NCBI GenBank assembly: GCA_020186115.1
Contig: WSYJ01000138.1
Coordinates: forward strand, 868,001-932,000
Reading direction: 5' to 3'
From: Histomonas meleagridis
Taxonomy: Eukaryota; Parabasalia; Tritrichomonadida; Dientamoebidae
Length of the DNA stretch: 64,000 bases
Below the pieces are notes generated by a model. It searched no databases. It saw only the letters and a program-made list of their open reading frames with translations, and was not told where the DNA came from. This document shows positions 1 to 8,580 of the stretch, one piece after another (the stretch's first letter is position 1; every line of letters starts with the position of its first letter). Position numbers and translations under genes: made by a program.

Positions 1-1690
1 CTTTAAATGCATATTCTTATTTATGGATTATGACACTCGTAAACCACGCGAATTATTCCCCATCATATTACCTCCATTTATCACTTTAATTACATCATCC
101 GAATATGAAATCCAATATTTAGTGTTAAGGACATTATCATTATTTGTCCAAAAGTACAAAAGAGCACTTTCCAAAGAGATTTGTATTTTCTTTTGTAAGT
201 ATAATGATCCATCATATGTTAAAATGGAGAAACTCGACATCATAGTTACAATATGTACTGAAGAAACAGCGCAAATTGTACTTGATGAGTTATCCGAATA
301 TTGTAATGGCGTTGATGTATCATTTGTACGTAAGTCAGTTCGTTCCATTGGACAAATCGCAATACGTATACCAAAAGCTGCGAATCTTTGCGTCGACATT
401 TTAGTTACATTAGTTAATGGTAAAGCTGAATATGCAATTGAAGAATCAGTGATTGTTGTCTCAGATATATTACGACGTTTTCCAGGATCATTTGAATCAG
501 TGATTGCAGCAGTTTGCCAAAACATTGATCAATTAAACTCTGCTGAATCTAAAGCAGCGGCAATTTGGATATTAGGCGAATATTGTAATGTTATTAATAA
601 CGTCGATGTGATTTTGGATCCGTTTTTGGACACATTCATTGAAGAGCCATCAGTTGTCCAATTACAATTGTTAACAGCTTTTGTTAAGTTATATTTATAT
701 AAGCCTGAACAAACTAAAGATTTATTACAATGTATATTAAATGAAGCGACAAAAAATGACGTAAATCCTGACGTAAGAAATCGAGGATTTATCTATTGGA
801 GATTGTTATCTTCAAATGGTAACATAGCAAAAGATGTTATAATATTCGATAAAATTGATGTGGAAGATTCAGGAATTAAATTCGACGATAACGTATTATC
901 AGAATTAATTAGGAATATGGGAACCGTTTCAGGTGTATTACATATTGTACCAAGTGATTTCGTGAATAGAATCTGTAATACAGTCGAAGATAATATAAAC
1001 AGTTCATTCCTTAACTTTGACGATTCCAAACATTACGTGAAAGTGCCACTGAAAAGTCCAAATTCATATGAAGCGACGCCGATAGAACTTTACATAGACT
1101 TTGATCAAAATTCAATGTTTATCAAAATTGTGAACTTGTCAAACGTATCGTTAAAGGATTTGGCGATAGCATTAAATAAAAATCCAATTGGATTAACATT
1201 CGCTACGACGCCATCATTTCCATCAGAATTAAAACCAAATGAAACAACTGAAATAGAAATCCCAATAATATATTCGAGTGATAAATTGGGTAACTTCGAA
1301 TCCGGACTTTTAGATGTGGCATTACGTATATCGCCAACGAATACTGTGTTCGCTAATATAAATGTTCCACTGAAAAATGTCATTTTACAAACTGGAAGAA
1401 TCGATAAAGAAGAGTTTAGAATGAAATGGGCAAATATGAACCAATCGCAAAACTGTGTAATACAAATTGATAACATCGCTAACGAAGATGCGCTTAGAGA
1501 AAGAAATGTTTTCGTCATCGCTCAAAATAATAACAAAACGTATATTTCATTCATGGTGCCGCCAAATGTATTAGTAATGGCAGAAATTGTCGAAGATGGG
1601 AATGGTAACGCAAATATATTATTTAAGGCAGACGATTTAAGAATAGGAAACTATTTAAGAATGAACTTTCAACAACTTTTACAGGCTTAA
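1..1690 (+). CDS. AP complex beta-adaptin, 5' truncated by window edge
   Basis: Large beta subunit of an AP-1/AP-2 type clathrin adaptor, which links cargo and clathrin at the Golgi or endosome membrane. The frame is open to base 2, so the ATG at 23 is not the true start; compared with animal beta-adaptins roughly 300 N-terminal residues lie outside the window. Family signatures are visible: KYNDPSYVKMEKLDI, a DVSFVRKSVRSIG helix, WILGEYCNVINNVD and NRGFIYWRLLSS, all in the alpha-solenoid trunk. After a short hinge (about residues 330-350 of the visible part) an appendage domain runs to the end, with a GLLDVALRISPTNTVFANI core and a C-terminal platform ending NYLRMNFQQLLQA. The hinge is much shorter than in animals and I see no clathrin box in it. 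The TAA stop is at 1688. Whether it belongs to AP-1, AP-2 or a shared complex cannot be told from this part. Confidence 0.9.
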   Translation, partial: FKCIFLFMDYDTRKPRELFPIILPPFITLITSSEYEIQYLVLRTLSLFVQKYKRALSKEICIFFCKYNDPSYVKMEKLDIIVTICTEETAQIVLDELSEYCNGVDVSFVRKSVRSIGQIAIRIPKAANLCVDILVTLVNGKAEYAIEESVIVVSDILRRFPGSFESVIAAVCQNIDQLNSAESKAAAIWILGEYCNVINNVDVILDPFLDTFIEEPSVVQLQLLTAFVKLYLYKPEQTKDLLQCILNEATKNDVNPDVRNRGFIYWRLLSSNGNIAKDVIIFDKIDVEDSGIKFDDNVLSELIRNMGTVSGVLHIVPSDFVNRICNTVEDNINSSFLNFDDSKHYVKVPLKSPNSYEATPIELYIDFDQNSMFIKIVNLSNVSLKDLAIALNKNPIGLTFATTPSFPSELKPNETTEIEIPIIYSSDKLGNFESGLLDVALRISPTNTVFANINVPLKNVILQTGRIDKEEFRMKWANMNQSQNCVIQIDNIANEDALRERNVFVIAQNNNKTYISFMVPPNVLVMAEIVEDGNGNANILFKADDLRIGNYLRMNFQQLLQA

Positions 1691-1926
1691 TAAATTGATT
1701 GGATCTTAAAAATATTTTTTTTTCGTTTGATACAGCTGTGGAACTCAATTTCGTACATTTACTTTTGTAAACAGCTGTAAATAATTAAAAAAATTTTCAT
1801 GTTTTGCCTCGTGAAGTGATGTTGAGTCAATGCGAACAGACTTTGTCAAATGATTGATCAATTATTTGAATATGAATTGAATTGTTTGAATGCATTTGAA
1901 ATGGATGTGACCTTCCATCAATAATA

Positions 1927-2859
1927 ATGTTCGCTCTCCTTCTGGTTAATATATTAAGTTGTGCCGACTTACAGCCAATTGAAATACCAATAGGAATATC
2001 AAATGATGATGCTTGCGCTGTATGTAAAACAGTAATTTCTTCGATTGATATTACATTAATTAACAATAATGGACAATTACCTTATGATGATATGGTTAAT
2101 AAAATATGTAATTTCAAAGTAGATTCATCTCAAAAACTTTGTCTGGCTATTATTGAAAAATCTCTTGCACAAATCTTAACAGCTATCGTAAAAGGATTTT
2201 CCAAGGAAAAAATATGCACACTCCTTGACATATGCCAAGCTTCGAATAGCATCGGAGAAGAAGTCGAAATTCCAAATATTAATCTAAATAGATGTAATTT
2301 ATGCATGAATATAATTCCTTTACTTGAACCACTTTTCCAGTCAAGTGGATTGGTAATAATTGTTTCAACTTCGCTTGCTCATCGTCAATGCGATAAATTT
2401 GATAAGATGGAACCGAGAGATTGGTACGTTCAAAGTTGCAGAAGATTTGTAAACAAATACTTCGAACAGATGGCCGCATCCATCGCTATGGGACTTTCAC
2501 CTTCTGTTGTATGCAGCAAAATCAACGAATGCGATTCTTCGAATGGTTTGGAACAAACACAAAATGTAACAGAACAAGAAGAAAAAGAACTCGTTTTCGT
2601 TAAGGTTCCACAAGGCCTCGATGCAAGTTCAGGTTGTTCAGTGTGTAAGAGCATTGTGGAAGGAGTTAGTTCGATAAGAAATAAGTCAAAGGTCGAAGCT
2701 CAAGTTGTATCTTTGTCATCCAACTTTTGCTACAAATTACCAAAAACTGCAAACGAAATGTGCAAAGCAATTGTGAGTAATTTAATTGTGAAACTCATAA
2801 AGTGGATTGATAACGGAACCTCAAACGAACAAATATGTCTGAATTTGCATCTCTGCTAA
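1927..2859 (+). CDS. Saposin-like (SAPLIP) protein with three SapB domains
   Basis: A 310-residue secreted protein. It begins with a short hydrophobic signal-like stretch (MFALLLVNILSCADL) followed by the IPIGISNDDACAVCK entry to the first saposin B domain. Three domains are seen (about residues 28-105, 120-205 and 230-310). The first and third keep the family's six-cysteine pattern; the middle one is more diverged, starting CNLCMNIIPLL. SapB proteins bind lipid, and in amoebae and trichomonads relatives act as pore-forming granule proteins; that role here is inferred from family only. Codon use is ordinary AT-rich, unlike the paralog at 3530, and the protein lacks the long acidic linkers of that paralog. 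The gene stands alone in the same orientation about 670 bases upstream of it, so the pair is a tandem duplication. Confidence 0.85.
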   Translation: MFALLLVNILSCADLQPIEIPIGISNDDACAVCKTVISSIDITLINNNGQLPYDDMVNKICNFKVDSSQKLCLAIIEKSLAQILTAIVKGFSKEKICTLLDICQASNSIGEEVEIPNINLNRCNLCMNIIPLLEPLFQSSGLVIIVSTSLAHRQCDKFDKMEPRDWYVQSCRRFVNKYFEQMAASIAMGLSPSVVCSKINECDSSNGLEQTQNVTEQEEKELVFVKVPQGLDASSGCSVCKSIVEGVSSIRNKSKVEAQVVSLSSNFCYKLPKTANEMCKAIVSNLIVKLIKWIDNGTSNEQICLNLHLC

Positions 2860-3529
2860 ACATTTATTAATTTCTATAATATTTTTGAGAAAAAATAATC
2901 AGGGTAATGGGATGAAATATATATAATAAGTTGAAAAACATAATATGATGAAGTATTTAAGACATCATTAAAACATCGTTAGAACTAAATTGTGAAAGCA
3001 AGAATTAGTTTCCCAACAAACGCAATAAACTCCATCAGATGAAATTTAAAATATATAATATAAAAACAAATAAGTAAAGTTCATTTGTTGCTCATTGTGT
3101 AAGATCAAATACATAAAGTTCTATGGATTAATTGGATGTTTTAACAATATAAATTTGATTTATGAAATTTTATAAGTTGACCAAAATATTCATATTCAAA
3201 CAAAAAAAGTACGCTAATTTTAAAACATGTTTTAAAAAATGATATGTCATGAGGCAGTATTTTTGATTATTTTCTTGAATCAACGACTTAAGTCTGGAAA
3301 CTCTTGGGGGGCCTTATTCTACGAACAAATCATTGAAAATTCTGAGGAAAATTTAGTCAATTCACAGTATAGTCAATTCACACAAAATTTAACATTATTT
3401 CAATTTTCAATGCAATTGTTCGATATGACACAAATATCTGTGCTCTCAATTATATGGTCGAATGTCAGTTTGCCACCAATTGAATGTGCCGTAAAGCGGC
3501 TGAAAACCTATCGTTTTCATATCACAAAA
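2860..3529. other. Intergenic, between the two SAPLIP genes
   Basis: The frame of the downstream gene stays open from 3239, but that stretch (residues 1-97 of the long frame) has no domain, different codon use and no initiator, so I read it as non-coding. A TCACA initiator-like site sits at 3522-3526, four bases before the preferred ATG at 3530. Nothing else is recognisable. Confidence 0.6.
3522..3526 (+). promoter_or_regulatory. Initiator-like TCACA
   Basis: TCACA matches the trichomonad initiator TCA[CT][AT] and lies four bases before the ATG at 3530. It supports 3530 as the start rather than the upstream in-frame ATG at 3239. Confidence 0.5.
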
Positions 3530-4801
3530 ATGTTTGCTCTTCTTTTGATTAGCGCATTAGGTTATATCGAACCAATCGAAATTCCAGAAGGTCTTTCCAA
3601 TGCCGACGGATGCTCAGTTTGCAAGACCGTCATTGCCGGAATCACAGACATCATGGACAACACCAAAGTCCAATCCGCTATTGCTCAATTAGCATCCGAA
3701 CTTTGCAAGAAATTCAAGAATGATGCTGCCCAAAATCTTTGCAAGACAATTGTTGGCGAATATCTTCCAAAGGTTATCTCCTACATTTCCAAAGGTATTT
3801 CCAAGGCTAACATCTGTGGCAAGCTTGGTCTTTGCAAGGGTAATGATCTTGATCTTTATGATGAAGACGAAATCGAATACATCGAAATCCCAGAAGGTCT
3901 TGAAAATGGTATCGCCTGCTCAGTCTGCAAGCACCTTGTTGCTGCTGTTGCCAAGATTCTTGCTAACACCAAAGTTCAATCCAAGGTTTCTTCTGAAGCC
4001 AAGAAGATTTGCGACAAGTTACCAAAAGCTGGACGTGACTTCTGCAACAGCCTTATTTCCAAGTATCTTCCAAAGATCATGAACTGGCTCAGCCAAAAGG
4101 TCGCCGCCTCCACAATCTGCAACAAGCTCAAGTCATGCAACTCCAACGACTTTGATGATGATGCATATCTTCAACTTTATCTTGAGATGGACGATGATGA
4201 CTATGTCACCGAAATCGAACTTCCATTAGGTCTTACAAACGCTGACAACTGCGCCATCTGCAAGAAGGCTGTCGGATTTGTCTCAGCAGCAATGAAGAAC
4301 AGCATTGTCCAAGCAATCGTCAAGGCAGCAGCCACAGCAGCATGCGGCGCTATCACAAGTGGTGTTGGCGCAGCTCTCTGCAAGACAATCGTCAAGGTAT
4401 CAGTCGGCCCAATCATGACATGGCTCGGCCAGAAGCTTTCACAATCAAAGATCTGCTCCAAACTCGGCTACTGCAAGGGTAACGATGTCGAAGAACTCGA
4501 CTTCGAAATCGAAGAAGAAGACGATGACGAATTAATCTACATCGAAATCCCAGAAGGCCTCGACAACGCATCAGCTTGCTCAGTCTGCAAGACAGTCGTT
4601 TCTGGCGTCGTCTCAATCATGAAGAACACCAAGGTCACATCACAAATCGCTAAGGCTGCTGCTAAGCTCTGCAACAAGGTCCCAGCTATCGCACAAGGCA
4701 TCTGCAAGCAACTCGTCGGAAGCGCTCTCCCAAGCCTCATCAAGTGGATCGGAAATGGACTTTCTAACCTTAACGTATGCAAGAAGGTTCACCTTTGCTG
4801 A
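3530..4801 (+). CDS. Saposin-like (SAPLIP) protein with four SapB domains
   Basis: A 423-residue secreted protein: signal-like MFALLLISALGY, then four saposin B domains (about residues 26-104, 125-206, 238-320 and 343-423). Each carries six cysteines in the pattern CxxC...C...C...C...C (for example C28, C31, C59, C71, C96, C102 in the first). The domains are separated by strongly acidic linkers such as DLDLYDEDEIEYIEIPEG, which look like processing sites that would release single domains. Related trichomonad and amoeba proteins permeabilise membranes; that activity is inferred. The start at 3530 is chosen because the signal peptide matches that of the paralog at 1927 and an initiator lies just upstream. 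Codons are strongly biased to C-ending forms and AAG, as in actin here, which suggests high expression. Confidence 0.87.
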   Translation: MFALLLISALGYIEPIEIPEGLSNADGCSVCKTVIAGITDIMDNTKVQSAIAQLASELCKKFKNDAAQNLCKTIVGEYLPKVISYISKGISKANICGKLGLCKGNDLDLYDEDEIEYIEIPEGLENGIACSVCKHLVAAVAKILANTKVQSKVSSEAKKICDKLPKAGRDFCNSLISKYLPKIMNWLSQKVAASTICNKLKSCNSNDFDDDAYLQLYLEMDDDDYVTEIELPLGLTNADNCAICKKAVGFVSAAMKNSIVQAIVKAAATAACGAITSGVGAALCKTIVKVSVGPIMTWLGQKLSQSKICSKLGYCKGNDVEELDFEIEEEDDDELIYIEIPEGLDNASACSVCKTVVSGVVSIMKNTKVTSQIAKAAAKLCNKVPAIAQGICKQLVGSALPSLIKWIGNGLSNLNVCKKVHLC

Positions 4802-5192
4802 ATTAGTAAAATCTCCTTTTTAATTCTAAATGTTTATTTTATAATCATGAAAATTGAAATTTATTTGAATACTTCTTCTCAATGTACTGAAATTTAATAC
4901 AATTTTTTGATATCTTGTTCTTATTGAAATGATCACTAAGACTTCTTTATGTATTAAAAGGAATTATTGAAGTTGAATACAGTGTTTGATATCCTGGTAA
5001 TTGTTTGAGTGCATTTAAATTATTATGTATCACACAAAGATGGTATTTTAGATGAAGTTTTTCTGTTTATTTTTTTTTTTCAACAGAACCATTTATGTTT
5101 TCTTAGCACATAAAAAAGAGAATTTCTTGTACAATCTCATGCTCAAAATTTGATATTTGATTTTAGAATAAAAAAGGAATAACTCATACTAT
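4802..5192. other. Convergent intergenic spacer
   Basis: AT-rich DNA between convergent genes. It holds only homopolymer runs and no ORF or repeat I can support. Confidence 0.6.
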
Positions 5193-5882
5193 TTATGGAG
5201 TGTTGTCGTAGTTTCCTTGTGGAATCGGCTCTGGAACAGAGTTATAATCTGCTGCAATTTCAACGTTGTTCTTGGTTATGAAGTATGCCAGTCCAAAGAA
5301 TACGATTGCATTAAGTATCCAAATGGGAATGGAGTATACAAATCCTTGACCATAGACCCCCATATTTGGAATTTCAATAAGATCAAAGGTTTGTTTGGTA
5401 CAGGCAATCATGAAAGCAACAAGAAATGCTTGCACAAGGTTAGCAGTGATATAGAGTAGCCTTTCCTGGGAGGTATCAATTTTAGCAGAATCAAGAATAT
5501 CTCTGATGATAAGACCTGTTACGTAAACCCAACAAATGGAAAGAGCAGAGGAAACACCAATGCTAGGTATCATGTAAATAACTGCTCTATCAAGAGTAGA
5601 TTTTGTATTGTGGAATCTTGTTGGGATTGAAATGAAGATTATACCACCAACAATACAAAATATTGCTGTAAAAACGAATACCCACCTTTTCTTGCTGTCA
5701 TCATTGTGGAAAAATGCAAAGAATAAAAGAACGCCTGCAATAATTAATGTTAAAATGAGAGCAATAATTCCAAATACATGGCCTTTACTTGCATAAAATA
5801 TTGAGAGAACAAGAGAGTTAAGAAGGCTTGTAACTAATGCTAAAAGCGCGAGAACAATCCCTGTTTTGATGAAGGAGTTCAT
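5193..5882 (-). CDS. Multi-pass membrane protein, unknown
   Basis: A 229-residue protein with about six hydrophobic segments (roughly residues 7-31, 37-58, 69-88, 106-127, 149-168 and 184-204) and a short acidic, proline-containing tail ending PEPIPQGNYDNTP that is probably cytosolic. I recognise no family; the layout resembles small four-to-six-span membrane proteins common in trichomonads. Loops contain HNDDSKKRW and DSAKIDTSQER. The gene is convergent with the SAPLIP gene. A TAATCGGTCC sequence lies about 20-30 bases upstream of the ATG. The clean frame and codon use argue that it is a real gene. Confidence 0.7.
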   Translation of the reverse strand: MNSFIKTGIVLALLALVTSLLNSLVLSIFYASKGHVFGIIALILTLIIAGVLLFFAFFHNDDSKKRWVFVFTAIFCIVGGIIFISIPTRFHNTKSTLDRAVIYMIPSIGVSSALSICWVYVTGLIIRDILDSAKIDTSQERLLYITANLVQAFLVAFMIACTKQTFDLIEIPNMGVYGQGFVYSIPIWILNAIVFFGLAYFITKNNVEIAADYNSVPEPIPQGNYDNTP

Positions 5883-6289
5883 TTGAATGGCTTATGGACC
5901 GATTACAGTTTACCACAAAAAGTGGTATCATTGTCTTGAATTTGAACGGGGATGAACGTTTAAAGATATCGTCTTGCGACTGGACTAAAAATTCCGATAA
6001 TTATATGTTTATTGTGATTTCATAAAATATTCATATAATACTGGATTATTGATGATTTATTATTTTTTACAGCATATTCATTATGTTAATTTTCATTAAT
6101 AAATGAATGATTTTCAGTCATTATTTTTATAAATTGCATAACGACAATAAAATACATTAAAAAAATCAACATTTTGGCAGTTCTGAGAAACTGAACTGTT
6201 TCATAGGGTCTTACAATAATATAACAGTATTTTATAAATAATGTTAACTCAGAAGGACTTGCACAATAATTGATTCGAATTGTCAAATC

Positions 6290-6444
6290 AAGTGATGTAT
6301 CAAATAACTTAAATAATTCCCAAATATCATATTGAAACATCAAATTATAATATAAATAACAAATAAAACGCATGAATATTAATATTAATACCTTCTTGGC
6401 TCATAAGTAGTTTAACCATTTCAACATATCAACATAAGTGCTGT
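6290..6444 (-). repeat. Relic of the ankyrin 170-bp module
   Basis: On the minus strand the stretch contains ACAGCACTTATG, a shortened ankyrin piece with CTACTTATGAGCCAAGAAGG, then the spacer core GATATTTGGGAATTATTTAA and a second TAL-like site ATACATCACTT. This is the same order as in the two large arrays. The repeat distance is 146 bases instead of 170 and the ankyrin part is truncated, so it is a fragment, not a gene. Confidence 0.6.
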
Positions 6445-6906
6445 TCAAATGATATCCACCTGAATTCTGAAATCAGAAATTATAAAAATAAATTTATTTC
6501 TGATTAAAAAATTTAATATCTGTAACATTAATATCATTTATTCTTTTTCAAGATACCACTATTGTTGTGTTACCAGTTTTAAATGCATACATATATGCTG
6601 TTTATATGGTTAACTTCAACGCTTCAAAAAAATCAAAAAAAATTTTTGTTTAGTTAGACATCAATATTAGTCATACATTAATGAGTTAACAAATATTTCA
6701 CATTTAATGAAGGTATGTTTATGTATTCAGTAGTTTATTAAGCACATACACTTTTTCAATTATCTCATAGAATATATTATATATGTTAACTAGTTCCACT
6801 TTTTGAGAAAATTTGATTCAAAAGTTGAAGCACTTTTTCAATTAATTATATCTCAAATATTCTATCGTTGAATGCTGCATTTGTCCGCAAGTCCACCGAT
6901 TAAATT

Positions 6907-6916
6907 TCATTTCACT
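6907..6916 (+). promoter_or_regulatory. Two overlapping initiator-like sites before actin
   Basis: TCATT (6907-6911) and TCACT (6912-6916) both fit TCA[CT][AT] and lie 9-18 bases before the actin ATG, the usual distance for trichomonads. Confidence 0.5.
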
Positions 6917-6924
6917 TTCATCTA

Positions 6925-8056
6925 ATGGCTGAAGACGAAGTTCAAACATTAGTTATTGATAATGGTTCCGGTATGTGCAAGGCTGGTTTCGCTGGTGATG
7001 AAGCACCACGCTCAGTTTTCCCATCCATTGTTGGTCGTCCAAAGTATGTACAAACAATCGCTGGTGGTCAAAACAAGGATACATATGTTGGTGATGAAGC
7101 ATGCGCTAAGGCAGGTATCCTTATCCTTAAGTACCCAATTGAACACGGTATCGTTACCAACTGGGACGATATGGAAAAGATCTGGCACCACACATTCTAC
7201 AACGAATTACGTGTTGACCCAGCTGAACACCCAGTTCTTCTTACAGAAGCCCCAATGAACCCAAAGGCCAACCGTGAAAAGATGATCCAACTCCAATTCG
7301 AAACATTCAACGTTCCAGCATTCTATGTTGGTATCCAAGCCGTTCTTTCCCTTTACTCATCAGGTCGTACAACCGGTATCGTTTTCGATGCAGGTGATGG
7401 CGTTTCCCACACAGTTCCAATCTACGAAGGTTACTCCCTTCCACACGCCATCATGCGTATCAACCTCGCCGGTCGTGATCTCACAGCCTACCTCCAAAAG
7501 ATCCTCAACGAACGTGGTTACACCTTCACAACATCCGCCGAAAAGGAAATTGTTCGTGATATCAAGGAGAAGCATGCATATGTTGCACTTGATTTCGACG
7601 AAGAAATGAACAAGGCCGCTACAACATCCGAATGCGACATCTCATACACACTTCCAGATGGTAACGTCATCACCATCGCCAACGAGCGCTTCAGGTGCCC
7701 AGAACTTCTTTTCAAGCCACACTTCAATGGCTTCGAATTCGAAGGTATTGACCAAACCCTCTTCAACTCCATCATGGCATGCGATATCGATGTCCGTAAA
7801 GGATCTCTACGCTAACATTGTTCTCTCTGGTGGTACCACAATGTTCGAAGGTCTCCCAGAGCGTATGGAGAAGGAAATGGTCCGCCTCGCACCACCAACA
7901 ATGAAGATCAAAGTCGTCGCCCCACCAGAACGTAAGTACGCAGTTTGGATCGGTGGCTCCATCCTTGCCTCCCTTGCCACATTCCCACAAATGGTTATCA
8001 CACGTGACGAATACAACGAAGCTGGTCCAGGAATTGTTCACCGCAAGTGCTTCTAA
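6925..8056 (+). pseudogene. Actin with a one-base insertion
   Basis: Filament-forming cytoskeletal ATPase. Residues 1-293 are read in the first frame from ATG 6925, with the hallmarks [40 protein letters not shown] and [16 protein letters not shown]. After VRK the frame shifts: the AAA at 7798-7800 holds one base too many, and [20 protein letters not shown] follows in the next frame to the stop at 8056, ending GIVHRKCF. With one base removed the gene is 377 codons, exactly actin-sized. No other damage is seen and the codons are strongly expression-biased, so a recent mutation or a base-calling error is as likely as true loss. The sequence is a divergent isoform: [14 protein letters not shown] replaces the usual loop after GRPK, and [13 protein letters not shown] replaces the usual FQQMWISK-like segment, losing the tryptophan. 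Two initiator sites lie just upstream. Confidence 0.85.
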
Positions 8057-8514
8057 ACAATTAGCAATTGTTATTTTTGATTTTTTTATCTCAAACTTAA
8101 CGATAAGTTTTTAATATGAAATATCGAATTTACACGAAACTTTTGGAGTTTGCACACGTTTGTTGCAATATGGAAATACTGTCACAAATTAAGTTGAATG
8201 CAGATGCAATCTATAGCGCATCATATGATTTGTGAATACATTTAAAATTTACAGCAGTAACTGAACTTGAACATAAAGTTTCCAATGAAGAAAGGGCTGT
8301 TATATCTTTCGTTGTATTCGTGTTGGTCTTATTTTGAATCATTTGCGTGTTTTCGCTTTGATCACTTATTGTCGTTTCTTTGACAACTTTTGAACTTTAT
8401 TGATCGTTATGTTGTTTTGTCAAGTTCTTGTATTATTTTGGTATTCTTCAAGCAAATTCATAATTTATGTGTGACTGCTATTGTGAGCGCAATCTAATGG
8501 CACAATTAAAATAA
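8057..8514. other. Actin 3' flank and spacer
   Basis: The first 50 bases (8061-8106) are similar to 12082-12146, upstream of the 172-residue gene, which suggests a copied fragment. The rest is AT-rich with nothing recognised. Confidence 0.5.
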
Positions 8515-8563
8515 ATTTTTTAATAATTTTGAGAAAATTCCATTTTAAGAATTATTAAAAAAT
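8515..8563. repeat. Short inverted repeat at the 3' end of the zinc-finger frame
   Basis: ATTTTTTAATAATT at 8515-8528 is a perfect inverted match to 8550-8563, with a 21-base loop. It sits 18 bases beyond the last stop of the minus-strand zinc-finger frame. It could be a 3' hairpin or a chance AT-rich palindrome. Confidence 0.4.
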
Positions 8564-8580
8564 CCGATATTAATAATGCA

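Larger units (their letters stand above)
5883..6924. other. Intergenic with a decayed ankyrin-module relic
   Basis: About 1 kb between the membrane protein and actin. The part at 6290-6444, read on the minus strand, is a decayed copy of the ankyrin module and spacer found at 20.9-22.2 and 27.8-29.3 kb (see its own entry). The rest is AT-rich with no supported gene. Confidence 0.6.

Noticed and set aside
3239-3529. N-terminal extension of the second SAPLIP
   Set aside because: It would bury the signal peptide; an initiator sits just before ATG 3530 and the extension has no homology to the paralog.
7798-7800. Programmed ribosomal frameshift in actin
   Set aside because: No slippery site or downstream structure is evident; mutation or read error is simpler.
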